Below are positions 37,207 to 45,971 of a stretch of DNA of 64,000 nt, in pieces (positions within the stretch are counted from its first letter, which is position 1; each line of letters begins with the position of its first letter). The notes under the pieces were generated by a model. That model was not told the origin of the DNA and made no database searches. It saw only the letters and a list, made by a program, of their open reading frames with translations. Made by a program: the position numbers and the translations under genes. This DNA comes from Bacteroides faecium (GTDB lineage: Bacteria; Bacteroidota; Bacteroidia; Bacteroidales; Bacteroidaceae). The stretch is taken from NCBI RefSeq assembly GCF_012113595.1, contig NZ_CP050831.1, positions 2,542,001-2,606,000 of the forward strand, read 5' to 3'.

Positions 37207-37243
37207 AGCCGGGCAACCGCATAGGGATTGCCCGACTTTTTTC
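37207..37243. terminator. Bidirectional terminator
   Basis: CGGGCAA / TTGCCCG stem with flanking A and T runs. It ends the leftward unit of the 79-residue gene and insulates the structured leader. Confidence 0.8.
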
Positions 37244-37275
37244 GGATGGGATTTGCAGGTGTGGGGTGTGGCAGG

Positions 37276-37515
37276 TCAGTCCACGGGTTCACCGCCATAA
37301 CAAAGACGGCAGATGTCCTTATGGATTTCACACATGATGTTCAGTTTCATCCGTTCACTGATATGACGGTTGTCGGAACGCATGAACAAACGGTTCTCTA
37401 TCAGGCTGCAAAATTTCGTGCCTTCTTTGCTTACCATACAGAGGATTTGATGTTCAAGGAAAAAATCCATATCGGTGGAATACTCCACATTCGGGGAAAT
37501 TCTGATATATTTCAT
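37276..37515 (-). CDS. Hypothetical 79-residue protein, TGA-terminated
   Basis: Not recognised. Small protein with four Cys residues (LCMV, FCSL, IMCEI, RLCYGG). Ends in a TGA that is followed within 40 bases by a strong terminator, so here TGA is a real stop. This contrasts with the in-frame TGAs in the transfer genes. Located downstream of the ParB-like gene on the same strand. Confidence 0.55.
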   Translation of the reverse strand: MKYIRISPNVEYSTDMDFFLEHQILCMVSKEGTKFCSLIENRLFMRSDNRHISERMKLNIMCEIHKDICRLCYGGEPVD

Positions 37516-37642
37516 TGATTGACGTTTTTGAATGATAATTACGGTGGCGGTGTGGGTGGGGTCGCCCGGCCCTGCTCTCTGCTCTCTTGGGGGCGGGGAA
37601 AATATGTGCCGGATGATAGTCTCCGGCACATACTCACTGTTT

Positions 37643-39571
37643 TTAGGCGGCTTCTCCGCTTTTAGGTTTAGCGGTTACTTTCTTTTCTGTCTTTCCCGCT
37701 TCCGTTGCAGGTTGCTGTTCCGCTTCTTTGGCTGCTGCCTTTTCCGCTTTCTTCATCTCCTTTATCCTCTCGTCCAAACGTTCATGGCGTTTCTGATATT
37801 CTTCCTCGTGGGTGGCTTTGGCGAGTCCGTACTGGTCGGAGAAATGCATGTTTGCGAAATCCCGTAACAGTTTGGATGCGCTGTTGTCCCCGTAAGCGTC
37901 CTCGCAAAGAAAATGGCTGATGAAGTCCCGTTTGATGACTGCTTTCTGTGCGTCCGTCAGCTTGGCTACAATTTTCATCCGCTGTTTTTCATCCAATCGG
38001 ATAGGCTGGTCTTTGATACCGCAAAGCGGATAATGCTTTCTTTGCAGTTTGGTCAGCATGATAAAATACATCATCCCGTCCTCGTACTGTGTAAAAGGGC
38101 TTTCGGGATAGTCGTTTTCACGGACTACTTTCTTTGTATCGGCTACAATCTTCTCAATGGAAAGCTGTTTGAAGCGTTTGTCCCTTTCCTGCAATGTCTC
38201 TATAGTGACGGGGGAGGTTTCCTTCTTGTTTATCTCTACATAGCAAAGTTCGGGTTCTGTCTGTCCTACCTTTACATAGGTCTTTATCCTGCCTTCCTCC
38301 TTCTTTCGATTTAATTCTTCCACCTTTCGGGCGTATTCCTCGTTTTTCTGTTCAAAGGTCTGTACAGCTTGTTCGTACTCCTTCGGCTGGGCAAACTGTT
38401 CCTGATTCGGTGCTTCGGGTGCTTTCGGAAAACTTTGTGCCGAAACGGTATAATTCAATTCTTTTATCTCGTGCCCTTTCTTGTCGAGTTTCTGAAGTGC
38501 CGTTTCGTTCATGCCACCGTAATAGGGTCGGGCTATCACTAACTTCGGGTCGGATTTCAACAGTTTCTCCGTTTCCTTTGCTACAAATGCGGCATTTTTG
38601 GTATCCAAACACTTGCGGTTGGTACAATGTCCGCACCCGTTATGCTCGGCAAAAAGGTTGTAATTGGCTGCGTTGTGTACACATGACTTACATTCCGTCT
38701 TGTCGAACTTGTATTGCTCAAGGTCGGTGGTATAGTATTCTTCAAAATACTTCCTGAACAATTTCAGTGTATAGCCTGCCCAATTGTCCCTGCTGTCCTC
38801 TTTGAAGTGTTTCTCGTAAACGTCCTTTTGGATATTAGGTTCATAGGTGCTTATCTCTTCGGCTACGCTGATAGTGATTGTTTCATTGTCCAACAGTTCA
38901 CCGATAGGCTGATACAGTTCGTTCAGTTTCAGACGGGTATAGATATATTTCTCGCTTCGTCCGAAACGGCTGACAAGTGAATACATATCATACCTGCCCT
39001 TTTCAAGCAAGCGTTTGAAGGCTTTTGCTTCTTCGGTGGGGCGTACTTCCTCACGCTGTAAATTTTCACTCAGTGACATATCTTCCGCTTCATCATCTGT
39101 TATATTATTATAGATAGTTGCCTTTATCGTCTTTGCTCCTGCAAGCAGTGAGGCACGGTAACGGCGTTCGCCATATATGATTTCGTAACCTCCTGCCGTA
39201 CGTGGACGTACTGCGATAGCCTGTAAAACGCCCACCTCCCGAATACTTTCCGCAAGTTCCTGCAAAGATGCGTCATTGAACGTCTTGCGGTGGTTGTCTG
39301 CGCTCGGATGCACGGTGGTAATATCAAGGTCGGTTTCGGCTGTAGCCGTTGCAAGCGGTGTTTTGAACGTGGCTTGCTGCGGTGCTTCTTCCGTTATGGT
39401 CGGAACGGTTGCCGTTTCGGATGTTTCCGTCACTTCGGTAACTGTGGGCACGTTCTGCGGTGAAAGTAATATCATCGGCTTTGGAATGATAGCCAAAGCG
39501 GTTACTTTTACTGCTGTCTCTTTCTCTGATTTCTGTACGTTGTTCTTCTGTACTTTTTTGTTCGTCTTCAT
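37643..39571 (-). CDS. ParB/Spo0J-like protein
   Basis: A 642-residue protein. After a disordered N-terminus the ParB N-terminal domain is clear: LQELAESIREVGVLQAI, YEIIYGERRYRA (arginine patch) and MSLSENLQREEV, then the helix-turn-helix region. A long C-terminal extension contains Cys residues (KCKSCVHN-like cluster CKSC ... CGHC) that may bind metal, and an acidic/basic tail. Such extended ParB-like proteins occur on Bacteroides plasmids and ICEs. It may act in DNA stabilisation or regulation. Confidence 0.82.
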   Translation of the reverse strand: MKTNKKVQKNNVQKSEKETAVKVTALAIIPKPMILLSPQNVPTVTEVTETSETATVPTITEEAPQQATFKTPLATATAETDLDITTVHPSADNHRKTFNDASLQELAESIREVGVLQAIAVRPRTAGGYEIIYGERRYRASLLAGAKTIKATIYNNITDDEAEDMSLSENLQREEVRPTEEAKAFKRLLEKGRYDMYSLVSRFGRSEKYIYTRLKLNELYQPIGELLDNETITISVAEEISTYEPNIQKDVYEKHFKEDSRDNWAGYTLKLFRKYFEEYYTTDLEQYKFDKTECKSCVHNAANYNLFAEHNGCGHCTNRKCLDTKNAAFVAKETEKLLKSDPKLVIARPYYGGMNETALQKLDKKGHEIKELNYTVSAQSFPKAPEAPNQEQFAQPKEYEQAVQTFEQKNEEYARKVEELNRKKEEGRIKTYVKVGQTEPELCYVEINKKETSPVTIETLQERDKRFKQLSIEKIVADTKKVVRENDYPESPFTQYEDGMMYFIMLTKLQRKHYPLCGIKDQPIRLDEKQRMKIVAKLTDAQKAVIKRDFISHFLCEDAYGDNSASKLLRDFANMHFSDQYGLAKATHEEEYQKRHERLDERIKEMKKAEKAAAKEAEQQPATEAGKTEKKVTAKPKSGEAA

Positions 39572-39650
39572 AATGATAAGTTTTTAAATGTTGATAATTT
39601 GATTGTCTGATAAGTAGGGCGGATTTTGCTCCGCCCTGCATTGGGTATCG

Positions 39651-40667
39651 TTATACGTGGGTACATATCGCAAGAGCTTCCCTTACTTTCGTTTCCTGCT
39701 TCTTGCTGTATATCCACCCTGCACGCCTTTCACCGTTATAGGTGAGGTTGGCACGGAACAGACCGTTTAAGTCCTTTAAAATCTGCTTTATCGGCTTGGT
39801 GTCACCGAATACGGCTATCGCCTTTTCGCTGTATTCCACAATTTCAAGATTAAGTGCAGAAAGGTCTGCGGATGCTGTCGGCTGTTCTGCCGTGTCTGTT
39901 TGGTTTTGCGGTGTTTTCAAACAAATATTTGCTTCATCCCCTGCGGTGTATGCAAACCGTTCAAGGAACTTTTCAAGGCTGTAAATCGGCTCTTTATTAA
40001 TCGTCCAACCACTGTACTTGTTCCTGCCCAAATACATACCGTCCCCCATGCTGTAATTCTCACGGTGTTCGAAGTCTGCGTTATATTCCGCTAAATAGGA
40101 CGTTCCCTCAAAATTGGCGGCACATTTGCGCATCTCTGCAAAGAGGTTGCGTGTATGTTTGGAGAAACCTAAAATGACGATTCGTTCTGTCCGATAATCA
40201 TAGTAATCGGTATAACTGTCGCATTCACTTACCCGTAATTCTCCGATAATAACGGCTTTTGCATCCGATGGAATAAGGGGGCGCAACCGTACTGCACCGA
40301 TTTTAGAGATACGTTCGTGTTCCTCCCGTGCTTCTTTTGCTTTCCGTTCTTCTTCGGCTTTCTTCTCTTTTGCCTTGGAAAGTAAAGTAGCCGTTTCCAA
40401 CGGATCTGAAAACGTCGGGTTCTCACTGTCGTAATAGATACCTATTCCGAACTTTTCAGATAACGGTCGGATAAGGTCGGATGTGTTGAAGTCGTAGGTT
40501 CTTGTATGTACAAGATGATAGGTAAATCCACGTTGGTTATGGGTGACGTCATAGACTACATAACTGCCACCTGCGTAGCCTTCCAACACAACAATCTGAT
40601 TGACTGAAACAGTCTGAATGTCTCTGTCGTAGCTTCTGTTAGCTCCTAATAAATGTACTTTAGTCAT
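39651..40667 (-). CDS. Polyvalent-type mobile element protein
   Basis: A 338-residue charged protein with a central coiled coil (KAKEKKAEEERKAKEAREEH). The C-terminal module (IKQILKDLNGLFRANLTYNG followed by GWIYSKKQ) resembles domains in large polyvalent proteins of mobile elements. It lies 79 bases upstream of the ParB-like gene and is probably co-transcribed. No in-frame TGA; ends in TAA. Function unknown. Confidence 0.55.
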   Translation of the reverse strand: MTKVHLLGANRSYDRDIQTVSVNQIVVLEGYAGGSYVVYDVTHNQRGFTYHLVHTRTYDFNTSDLIRPLSEKFGIGIYYDSENPTFSDPLETATLLSKAKEKKAEEERKAKEAREEHERISKIGAVRLRPLIPSDAKAVIIGELRVSECDSYTDYYDYRTERIVILGFSKHTRNLFAEMRKCAANFEGTSYLAEYNADFEHRENYSMGDGMYLGRNKYSGWTINKEPIYSLEKFLERFAYTAGDEANICLKTPQNQTDTAEQPTASADLSALNLEIVEYSEKAIAVFGDTKPIKQILKDLNGLFRANLTYNGERRAGWIYSKKQETKVREALAICTHV

Positions 40668-40699
40668 AATGATTGAATTTTAAAGGGATTAATAATCAG

Positions 40700-40993
40700 T
40701 CAGAGTATCACGCAAAAAAGAATGAGCAAAAGAGCAAGCACACAAAGGGAGAGGAAAGCGGAAAGGATGCGCCAAACAGCACGGATGAGGAAAACCACTA
40801 CCGCCAAAACACTCAATGAAGGCAGCAAACTGCCCAAACCTGCCACCACACCACCGACAAAAGCACACACGAAACGCACCGCCACGTACACCACGAAGCC
40901 GACAGCCGACCACTTCACCCATTTTTTAATGCCGGTTGGAGCGGAGCCGAAGCCTCGTTTCAAATCTTGCTGTATTTCAGTTCTCTTTTTCAT
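40700..40993 (-). CDS. Small membrane protein, TGA-terminated
   Basis: A 97-residue basic protein starting MKKRTEIQQDLKRGF, with two or three hydrophobic segments (VGFVVYVAVRFVCAFVGGVV, VLAVVVFLIRAVW, LSLCVLALLLILFCVIL). Ends in TGA, 33 bases before the next gene. Reading that TGA as Trp would extend it by only a few residues. Not recognised. Confidence 0.55.
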   Translation of the reverse strand: MKKRTEIQQDLKRGFGSAPTGIKKWVKWSAVGFVVYVAVRFVCAFVGGVVAGLGSLLPSLSVLAVVVFLIRAVWRILSAFLSLCVLALLLILFCVIL

Positions 40994-41081
40994 AACATTG
41001 ACTTTTTTTTTATGCCTTGTCGGTGGCTTCACCTTGCTCGTTTCAGGGGGCAGATACGGACGGGGAGAAAATATGCAAGGC

Positions 41082-41215
41082 TTTTGGTGAAAAATTTTCA
41101 ACCGCCCTGCTGGACGGATTGAAAAATTTTCGCCAAAACCCGTAGGGCGCGAAGCGGGCTTACAGATTTTTAGGGGCCCCGGACGTAGCTTCGCACCCTG
41201 AACTACGGCAAGGTG
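41082..41215. repeat. Large imperfect inverted repeats, structured non-coding region
   Basis: A 20-base arm at 41082-41101 (TTTTGGTGAAAAATTTTCAA) is the near-perfect inverted copy of 41119-41138, with 2 mismatches. It is followed by GCGAAGC/GCTTCGC with GGG/CCC extension (about 41146-41200) and a GGGGCCCC palindrome. It lies between the leftward ParB-like unit and the rightward AraC-type gene. It could be a second transfer origin, a partition site for the ParB-like protein, or a structured RNA. Confidence 0.45.
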
Positions 41216-41374
41216 AAGTCATTGACAGGGTGATAAAATGAGGAAATGGCTATATGGGGAAAAAGAGAACTGAAATACGGCAAGATTCGGGGCTGGCTGT
41301 GCCGACTGGATTATACATTCAGAATATTTAATATTCTTAGTTTTATATTTTCTAAATTCTTTGAAAACAAAACG

Positions 41375-41406
41375 TTTGGCTCAAATCGTAAAAAAAACTA
41401 CTTTTG
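41375..41406 (+). promoter_or_regulatory. Bacteroides promoter of the AraC-type regulator
   Basis: TTTG at 41375-41378 and TACTTTTG at 41399-41406, 20 bases apart, match the -33 and -7 elements of the Bacteroides primary sigma factor. The gene starts 21 bases later. Confidence 0.7.
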
Positions 41407-41427
41407 TAATTATAACGACTTGAAAAT

Positions 41428-42627
41428 ATGGATGTGAAGATATACGAGTTTATGATGGGTGCTTCGGCTTTCGTGATTACAGTACTGGGATTCATGCTGG
41501 CTACTACGATATTGCCGAAAGACGGATTGGAGAAGTTACGCAAAGCTCGTAATATCCTTGTGCCTTCTTATTTTGTACTGGCCCTTCTCAGCCTGGTATG
41601 CTGCTTTACGGGCTATGACCGTTGTATTGAACCTGCCAGTACGCTTTTTGTAGCATCGTTTCAGGCTCTTCTTTTTACCATGTCCATGTTGGTTTTCATA
41701 CGTCCGGGTGAAGTCAGATGGAGTACAGTGTTCCGACAGGCCGGAGCTATTACGGTGGCAGGTATTGCCCTGTTTATCTCCTTGTTTTGTTTTACAGATT
41801 ATTATTTGTGGTTTTTTTATACGGGCATCGCTGCTTATATTATTCAGTTGATTATCTATACTCGAAAATTCACGCTGGCTTACTACAAGACGGTACAAGA
41901 GGTGGAGGATTACTATGACGAGGACGAGGAAAGTCGTCTGACATGGGTAAAGACCGGGTTTTATAGTGCATTGGCTATTGGGGTCATGGCCATATCCGTT
42001 TTGTTTTTTCCCATCCTTTATAAATTCTTTGTTCCACTGTATGTGCTTTATTATAGTTTCATGGTGATGTGGTTTGTCAACTACTATCGCAGGATGAAAT
42101 TTGCGATTCCGGTCATTGCGGATGCTCCACTCGAAGTAAAGGTTTATACAAACCCGACGGAAACAGACTTTGGTGAAACAGACAAGTCTGTAAAAGAGGA
42201 CAAGGAGGAACCGGAAACCATTTTTCTTACAAAGGAACAGCTATTAAAAGAAAGATTGCAGAAATACATAGATGAAAAAGAATACTGTGAGAAGGATATC
42301 CCTTCCAGTATTGTGGTCGATTCTTTCGGGATGTCCCAATCATTCTTCAGGCAATATATGAAAGATAGTTATGGGATGGATTTCCGTCCGTGGCGCAAGG
42401 AGCTACGTTTACGCGAGGCATCCCGGTTGTTTGCCGAAAACCCCGGATATACGATAGAAGAAGTATGTGAATTGGTAGGGTACAACAATAGCGGTAATTT
42501 CAACAGGGATTTCAAAAAAATGATGGGAATGACTCCCAAAAATTACTGCAAACAAATCTACTTAAAGGACACTAATGCAGAACTTAAAGCGTCCGTGAAT
42601 TTTAACAAAAATTCACGGTGGGGGTAA
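41428..42627 (+). CDS. Membrane-bound AraC-family regulator
   Basis: A 399-residue protein. About seven transmembrane helices occupy residues 1-220, followed by a linker and a C-terminal AraC helix-turn-helix domain (FRPWRKELRLREASRLF, then YTIEEVCELVGYNNSGNFNRDFKKMMGMTPKNY). Such regulators sit in front of Bacteroidales fimbrial and surface operons. It has a strong promoter and is followed by a 470-base operator-like region, so it probably controls the downstream operon. Its membrane part resembles the protein at 57028-57816. Confidence 0.85.
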   Translation: MDVKIYEFMMGASAFVITVLGFMLATTILPKDGLEKLRKARNILVPSYFVLALLSLVCCFTGYDRCIEPASTLFVASFQALLFTMSMLVFIRPGEVRWSTVFRQAGAITVAGIALFISLFCFTDYYLWFFYTGIAAYIIQLIIYTRKFTLAYYKTVQEVEDYYDEDEESRLTWVKTGFYSALAIGVMAISVLFFPILYKFFVPLYVLYYSFMVMWFVNYYRRMKFAIPVIADAPLEVKVYTNPTETDFGETDKSVKEDKEEPETIFLTKEQLLKERLQKYIDEKEYCEKDIPSSIVVDSFGMSQSFFRQYMKDSYGMDFRPWRKELRLREASRLFAENPGYTIEEVCELVGYNNSGNFNRDFKKMMGMTPKNYCKQIYLKDTNAELKASVNFNKNSRWG

Positions 42628-42867
42628 AATATTAATTATCAGCGATTTACTTTGTTTTATCCTGCTCGATTTCTACAAAGACACCCGATATACTGTCATG
42701 GCTATATGTAAACGTCCATGTACTCTGTATTTTGATGCTACACTCTCCTGACATTTTGCTTTTCCAAATCATCTTTCCTACATTCAGCGCATCAGATTAT
42801 CAATTAATAATGTGCCTGTTTTTCTGAATCTCCTCAACTGCTACACTGTTTTTCATGCTTGGACAAA

Positions 42868-42961
42868 ATTGTCTTTCGTTAATTGAAAATTGTCTTTCGT
42901 TAGTTTTCCTGCTTTTCAGCACATAAAAAATTGTCTTTCGTTAGTTTGAACGAAAGACAAT
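42868..42961. promoter_or_regulatory. Repeated ATTGTCTTTCGTTA operator sites
   Basis: Three identical direct copies at 42868-42881, 42889-42902 and 42930-42943, and one inverted copy AACGAAAGACAAT at 42949-42961. Spacing of 21 and 41 bases places all on the same face of the helix. The third and the inverted copy form a 13-bp hairpin. This is a likely binding array for the adjacent AraC-type regulator upstream of the fimbrillin operon. Apart from it, 42628-43101 shows no gene. Confidence 0.65.
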
Positions 42962-43101
42962 TGATTTTATTTGCAACAATTGATTATATGTCATATTTTC
43001 GTGCAATACGAAAGGTTCTTTAGTAACCCATCTCTTCCACTTTCTGTACGAAAAACAGCCGTAAGGCATCCTATATAAAATCACTATTATACCATACTAA
43101 T

Positions 43102-44151
43102 ATGAATGCATGGAAAACTGTGCTTTTATGCACACTACTGGTCATGGTTGCCACGCCGATGTTTGCGCAGGCGACGGACAAAGCCCCACAAATAGTATTC
43201 CGTTTTGTGGAGGGAAATGATATGTTCTATGTGCCGTGGAACGGAAACGGAACAGCACTCGATTCGTTATGCCGAATGATAAAACCGGCTGCACTGGATA
43301 AGGGAAGTGTCAAAGTGGACGGCTACAGCGATACCAGAAAACTGTCAATGATACGCTGCAACCGGGTAAAGTCCGAACTGATTACCCGTAAAGGATTACA
43401 GGAAGAACATTTCACAACGACTAATAACGTAGGCGAATGGAACGGCCTGAAAAATGTGGTATTTGTCACTTTACCTTTATTAAATCAGTTGGAAGCGGAG
43501 AAACGGCAGGATGCACCGGTACAGATGGATAAATCAACTTTAACCGACACTCAAAAGCAACCCGAAATGGTAGCCGCACCCCAGGAGGAAACGGCAAGCC
43601 ACACCGCTACTCCTTCCAATGAGGTCAAACAAACAGAAACAGCTTCTTCACGGACAACCAAAACTGATTATGGCACATTCTCCCTGCGTACCAACCTGCT
43701 ACGCTGGGCAACGCTTACCCCCGACCTCGGTATCGAATGGCGCATCAACCGGAATTGGAGCATACAGGTAAACGGCACATGGACTTCATGGAGTTGGGAT
43801 GACAAAAACCGCCGCTATGCCCTTTGGGAAATATCACCGGAAGTACGATACTACTTGGGCACACAGAAGCGGGGTTACCTCGGCGTGATGTATCACGTGG
43901 GAGAATTCAATTACAAACTTTCCGATACCGGCAAACAGGGCAACCTGATGGGCGGAGGCATAACGGGTGGTTATCTTCTGAAACTGAACCGTGCGTTGAA
44001 CCTTGATTTTTCGTTGGGTATCGGCTGCACTCATGCGGAGTATGACAAATACACGGTTATCGACGGTGTGAATGTGAAACACGGTAAGGCGGATAAGAAC
44101 TACTGGGGCGTGAACCACGCCGGAATCAGCTTAATATGGACAATTTTTTAA
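43102..44151 (+). CDS. DUF3575 outer-membrane protein of a fimbrial operon
   Basis: A 349-residue exported protein (signal peptide VLLCTLLVMVATPMFAQ). The N-terminal part looks OmpA-like (DGYSDTRKLSMIRCNRVKSEL), followed by a disordered linker and a C-terminal beta-barrel-like DUF3575 region (FSLRTNLLRWATLTPDLGIEW). This is the usual first gene of Bacteroidales fimbrillin operons, probably an assembly or anchoring protein. Trp codons are TGG. Ends in TAA. Confidence 0.8.
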   Translation: MNAWKTVLLCTLLVMVATPMFAQATDKAPQIVFRFVEGNDMFYVPWNGNGTALDSLCRMIKPAALDKGSVKVDGYSDTRKLSMIRCNRVKSELITRKGLQEEHFTTTNNVGEWNGLKNVVFVTLPLLNQLEAEKRQDAPVQMDKSTLTDTQKQPEMVAAPQEETASHTATPSNEVKQTETASSRTTKTDYGTFSLRTNLLRWATLTPDLGIEWRINRNWSIQVNGTWTSWSWDDKNRRYALWEISPEVRYYLGTQKRGYLGVMYHVGEFNYKLSDTGKQGNLMGGGITGGYLLKLNRALNLDFSLGIGCTHAEYDKYTVIDGVNVKHGKADKNYWGVNHAGISLIWTIF

Positions 44152-44169
44152 CGCAAGGAGGGACACAGA

Positions 44170-45021
44170 ATGAAGAACAATAAAGTGTATTTAATAATGT
44201 ATGGCGCAATAAGCCTGCTTTGGCTCGCTTCCTGTGTGAAGGACGACCTGCATAATACTCCGCATCCCGACAAGGGAGCAGTAGCCTTGTCCATTGACTG
44301 GACGGCAACGGAAGAAGGCGTGGTGAAACCCGGAAGTTTCTCAATCAATCTGCGTGGAACGGAAAACGTTACGGTTGAAGTCGACGCCTCCACACCCGGC
44401 ACCTTGCCGCTGCTCCTGCCCGGTGCATACAGTGCATTGATGTACAACAGTCCGGACGGCTTCAGCATCACCACCGATGATGCCACAGTAAACAAAGCCA
44501 CCGACGGCAACACCTTGCTGCCCACACCGGGAGCACTCTTCACGGGTGCGGCTGAATTTACCGCCGTAGCCGATGACACTTTGGGCTGTGTAATTCCCGT
44601 GGTGCAGCAGACACGCCGCCTCCTGTTCCGCCTGACCGTGACCGATGGCGCCCCGGAACGCATCGCTTCCTTGTCGGGTACACTCTCCGGTGTGGCGGGC
44701 AGCATCCGGCTTGCTACCGGTGAACTGTCGGGAGCAGGCTCCGTCATTCCCGCTTTCACACGGAGCGGAGCCGAAATCACCGCATCGCTGAACCTGTTGG
44801 GCATGACCGGCACGCAACGGCTGACATTGCTGCTGACCTTCACCGACGGACTCACCCAAACCATCGAAAGCGACCTCACGGAACAGCTCGCCCACTTCAA
44901 CGACAGCCATACGGCACTCGAAGTGAGCGGTACGCTGAAAACCCCGACTGCCATCCAACCGGGCACATCTACCATCACCGACTGGCAGGTGCAGGAAGAG
45001 AAAGACATTACCATTAACTGA
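44170..45021 (+). CDS. FimB/Mfa2-like anchor lipoprotein (DUF5119)
   Basis: A 283-residue lipoprotein (lipobox LASC) of the DUF5119/FimB-Mfa2 type, beta-rich (VALSIDWT, LPLLLPGAYSALMYN), expected to anchor the fimbria. The upstream gene ends 18 bases earlier. Ends in TGA, here a normal stop since the next gene starts 24 bases later with its own signal sequence. Confidence 0.75.
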   Translation: MKNNKVYLIMYGAISLLWLASCVKDDLHNTPHPDKGAVALSIDWTATEEGVVKPGSFSINLRGTENVTVEVDASTPGTLPLLLPGAYSALMYNSPDGFSITTDDATVNKATDGNTLLPTPGALFTGAAEFTAVADDTLGCVIPVVQQTRRLLFRLTVTDGAPERIASLSGTLSGVAGSIRLATGELSGAGSVIPAFTRSGAEITASLNLLGMTGTQRLTLLLTFTDGLTQTIESDLTEQLAHFNDSHTALEVSGTLKTPTAIQPGTSTITDWQVQEEKDITIN

Positions 45022-45044
45022 AATACTAAACAAAACAACAGCTT

Positions 45045-45941
45045 ATGAAAAAGATTTTATTTCCCTTCGCACTGGCATCACTACTGTTCGCCTCGTGCAG
45101 CAATGACGAAACCGGAACGGACAACGACCTTATCCCGGCTACCTTTAGTGCTGATATCAGCCTGACCCGTGCATCCCTCAGTACTTGGGACCCTGACGAT
45201 GCCATCGGCATTTATATGCTTGATGCCGGAACGACAAATATTTCTGAAGCCGCTGCCAACCGGAAGTATCTCACTCCGGCAGCCGACGGCAAATTCTCTC
45301 CGGCCGCCGCCGACCAGACTATCTACTTTCCTGTGGACGGAACCCGGAAAGTGGACTTCGTGGCCTACTATCCATACACTGCCGGTTTGACCGACGATAT
45401 CTATAAAGCTGATATTACTACCCAGAGCTCTCCGGCCTCCATCGACCTGATGACCGCCCGCATAGCGAGCACTGCCGACGAACCATTGGACAAAGACCAC
45501 ACCGCCGTCGTTTTCATCTTCGGGCATCGTCTGAGCCGTGTGGAAGTGAATGTGGAAGCAGGTGACGGATTCACCAATGCCGACCTTGCGGGGCTGGCCA
45601 TCACCTTGAGCAACCAGCCGCTGAAAGCAGACTTTGAACTGCTGACTGACAAACTGACTTCTGGCAGCGAAACCGGCACCATCACCCTGAACACTGCCGC
45701 CAACGGGCGGAAGGCATCCGCCATCATCCTGCCGCAAGAGGGACTGACGGGACGGACGCTGACCTTCACAATGAAGAACAACTCCATTTTTACCTGGGAC
45801 ATAGAAACTGACCGCACTTTTGAAACCGGGAAGAAAACCGTCTTCAACATCCGCCTGGCACGCGCAGGCATTGAAGTGACCACCAGCATACAAGCGTGGG
45901 GCATACAGGGAACTGTGAATGGAGATATTATACAACAATGA
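45045..45941 (+). CDS. Fimbrillin family lipoprotein (Mfa-like)
   Basis: A 298-residue lipoprotein (lipobox FASC) with the fimbrillin N-terminal pattern: ISLTRASLSTWDPDDAIGIYM and VDFVAYYPYT. It is predicted to be a structural or tip subunit assembled by strand exchange after gingipain-like cleavage at the TRA region. Second fimbrial gene after the anchor. Ends in TGA used as a normal stop. Confidence 0.82.
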   Translation: MKKILFPFALASLLFASCSNDETGTDNDLIPATFSADISLTRASLSTWDPDDAIGIYMLDAGTTNISEAAANRKYLTPAADGKFSPAAADQTIYFPVDGTRKVDFVAYYPYTAGLTDDIYKADITTQSSPASIDLMTARIASTADEPLDKDHTAVVFIFGHRLSRVEVNVEAGDGFTNADLAGLAITLSNQPLKADFELLTDKLTSGSETGTITLNTAANGRKASAIILPQEGLTGRTLTFTMKNNSIFTWDIETDRTFETGKKTVFNIRLARAGIEVTTSIQAWGIQGTVNGDIIQQ

Positions 45942-45971
45942 TAATTCTTCCCCTATAAAAATAATAATATT

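Noticed and set aside
40700..40732. Readthrough of the TGA ending the small membrane protein
   Set aside because: Extension is short and meets another TGA that overlaps the next gene start; nothing suggests a conserved extension.
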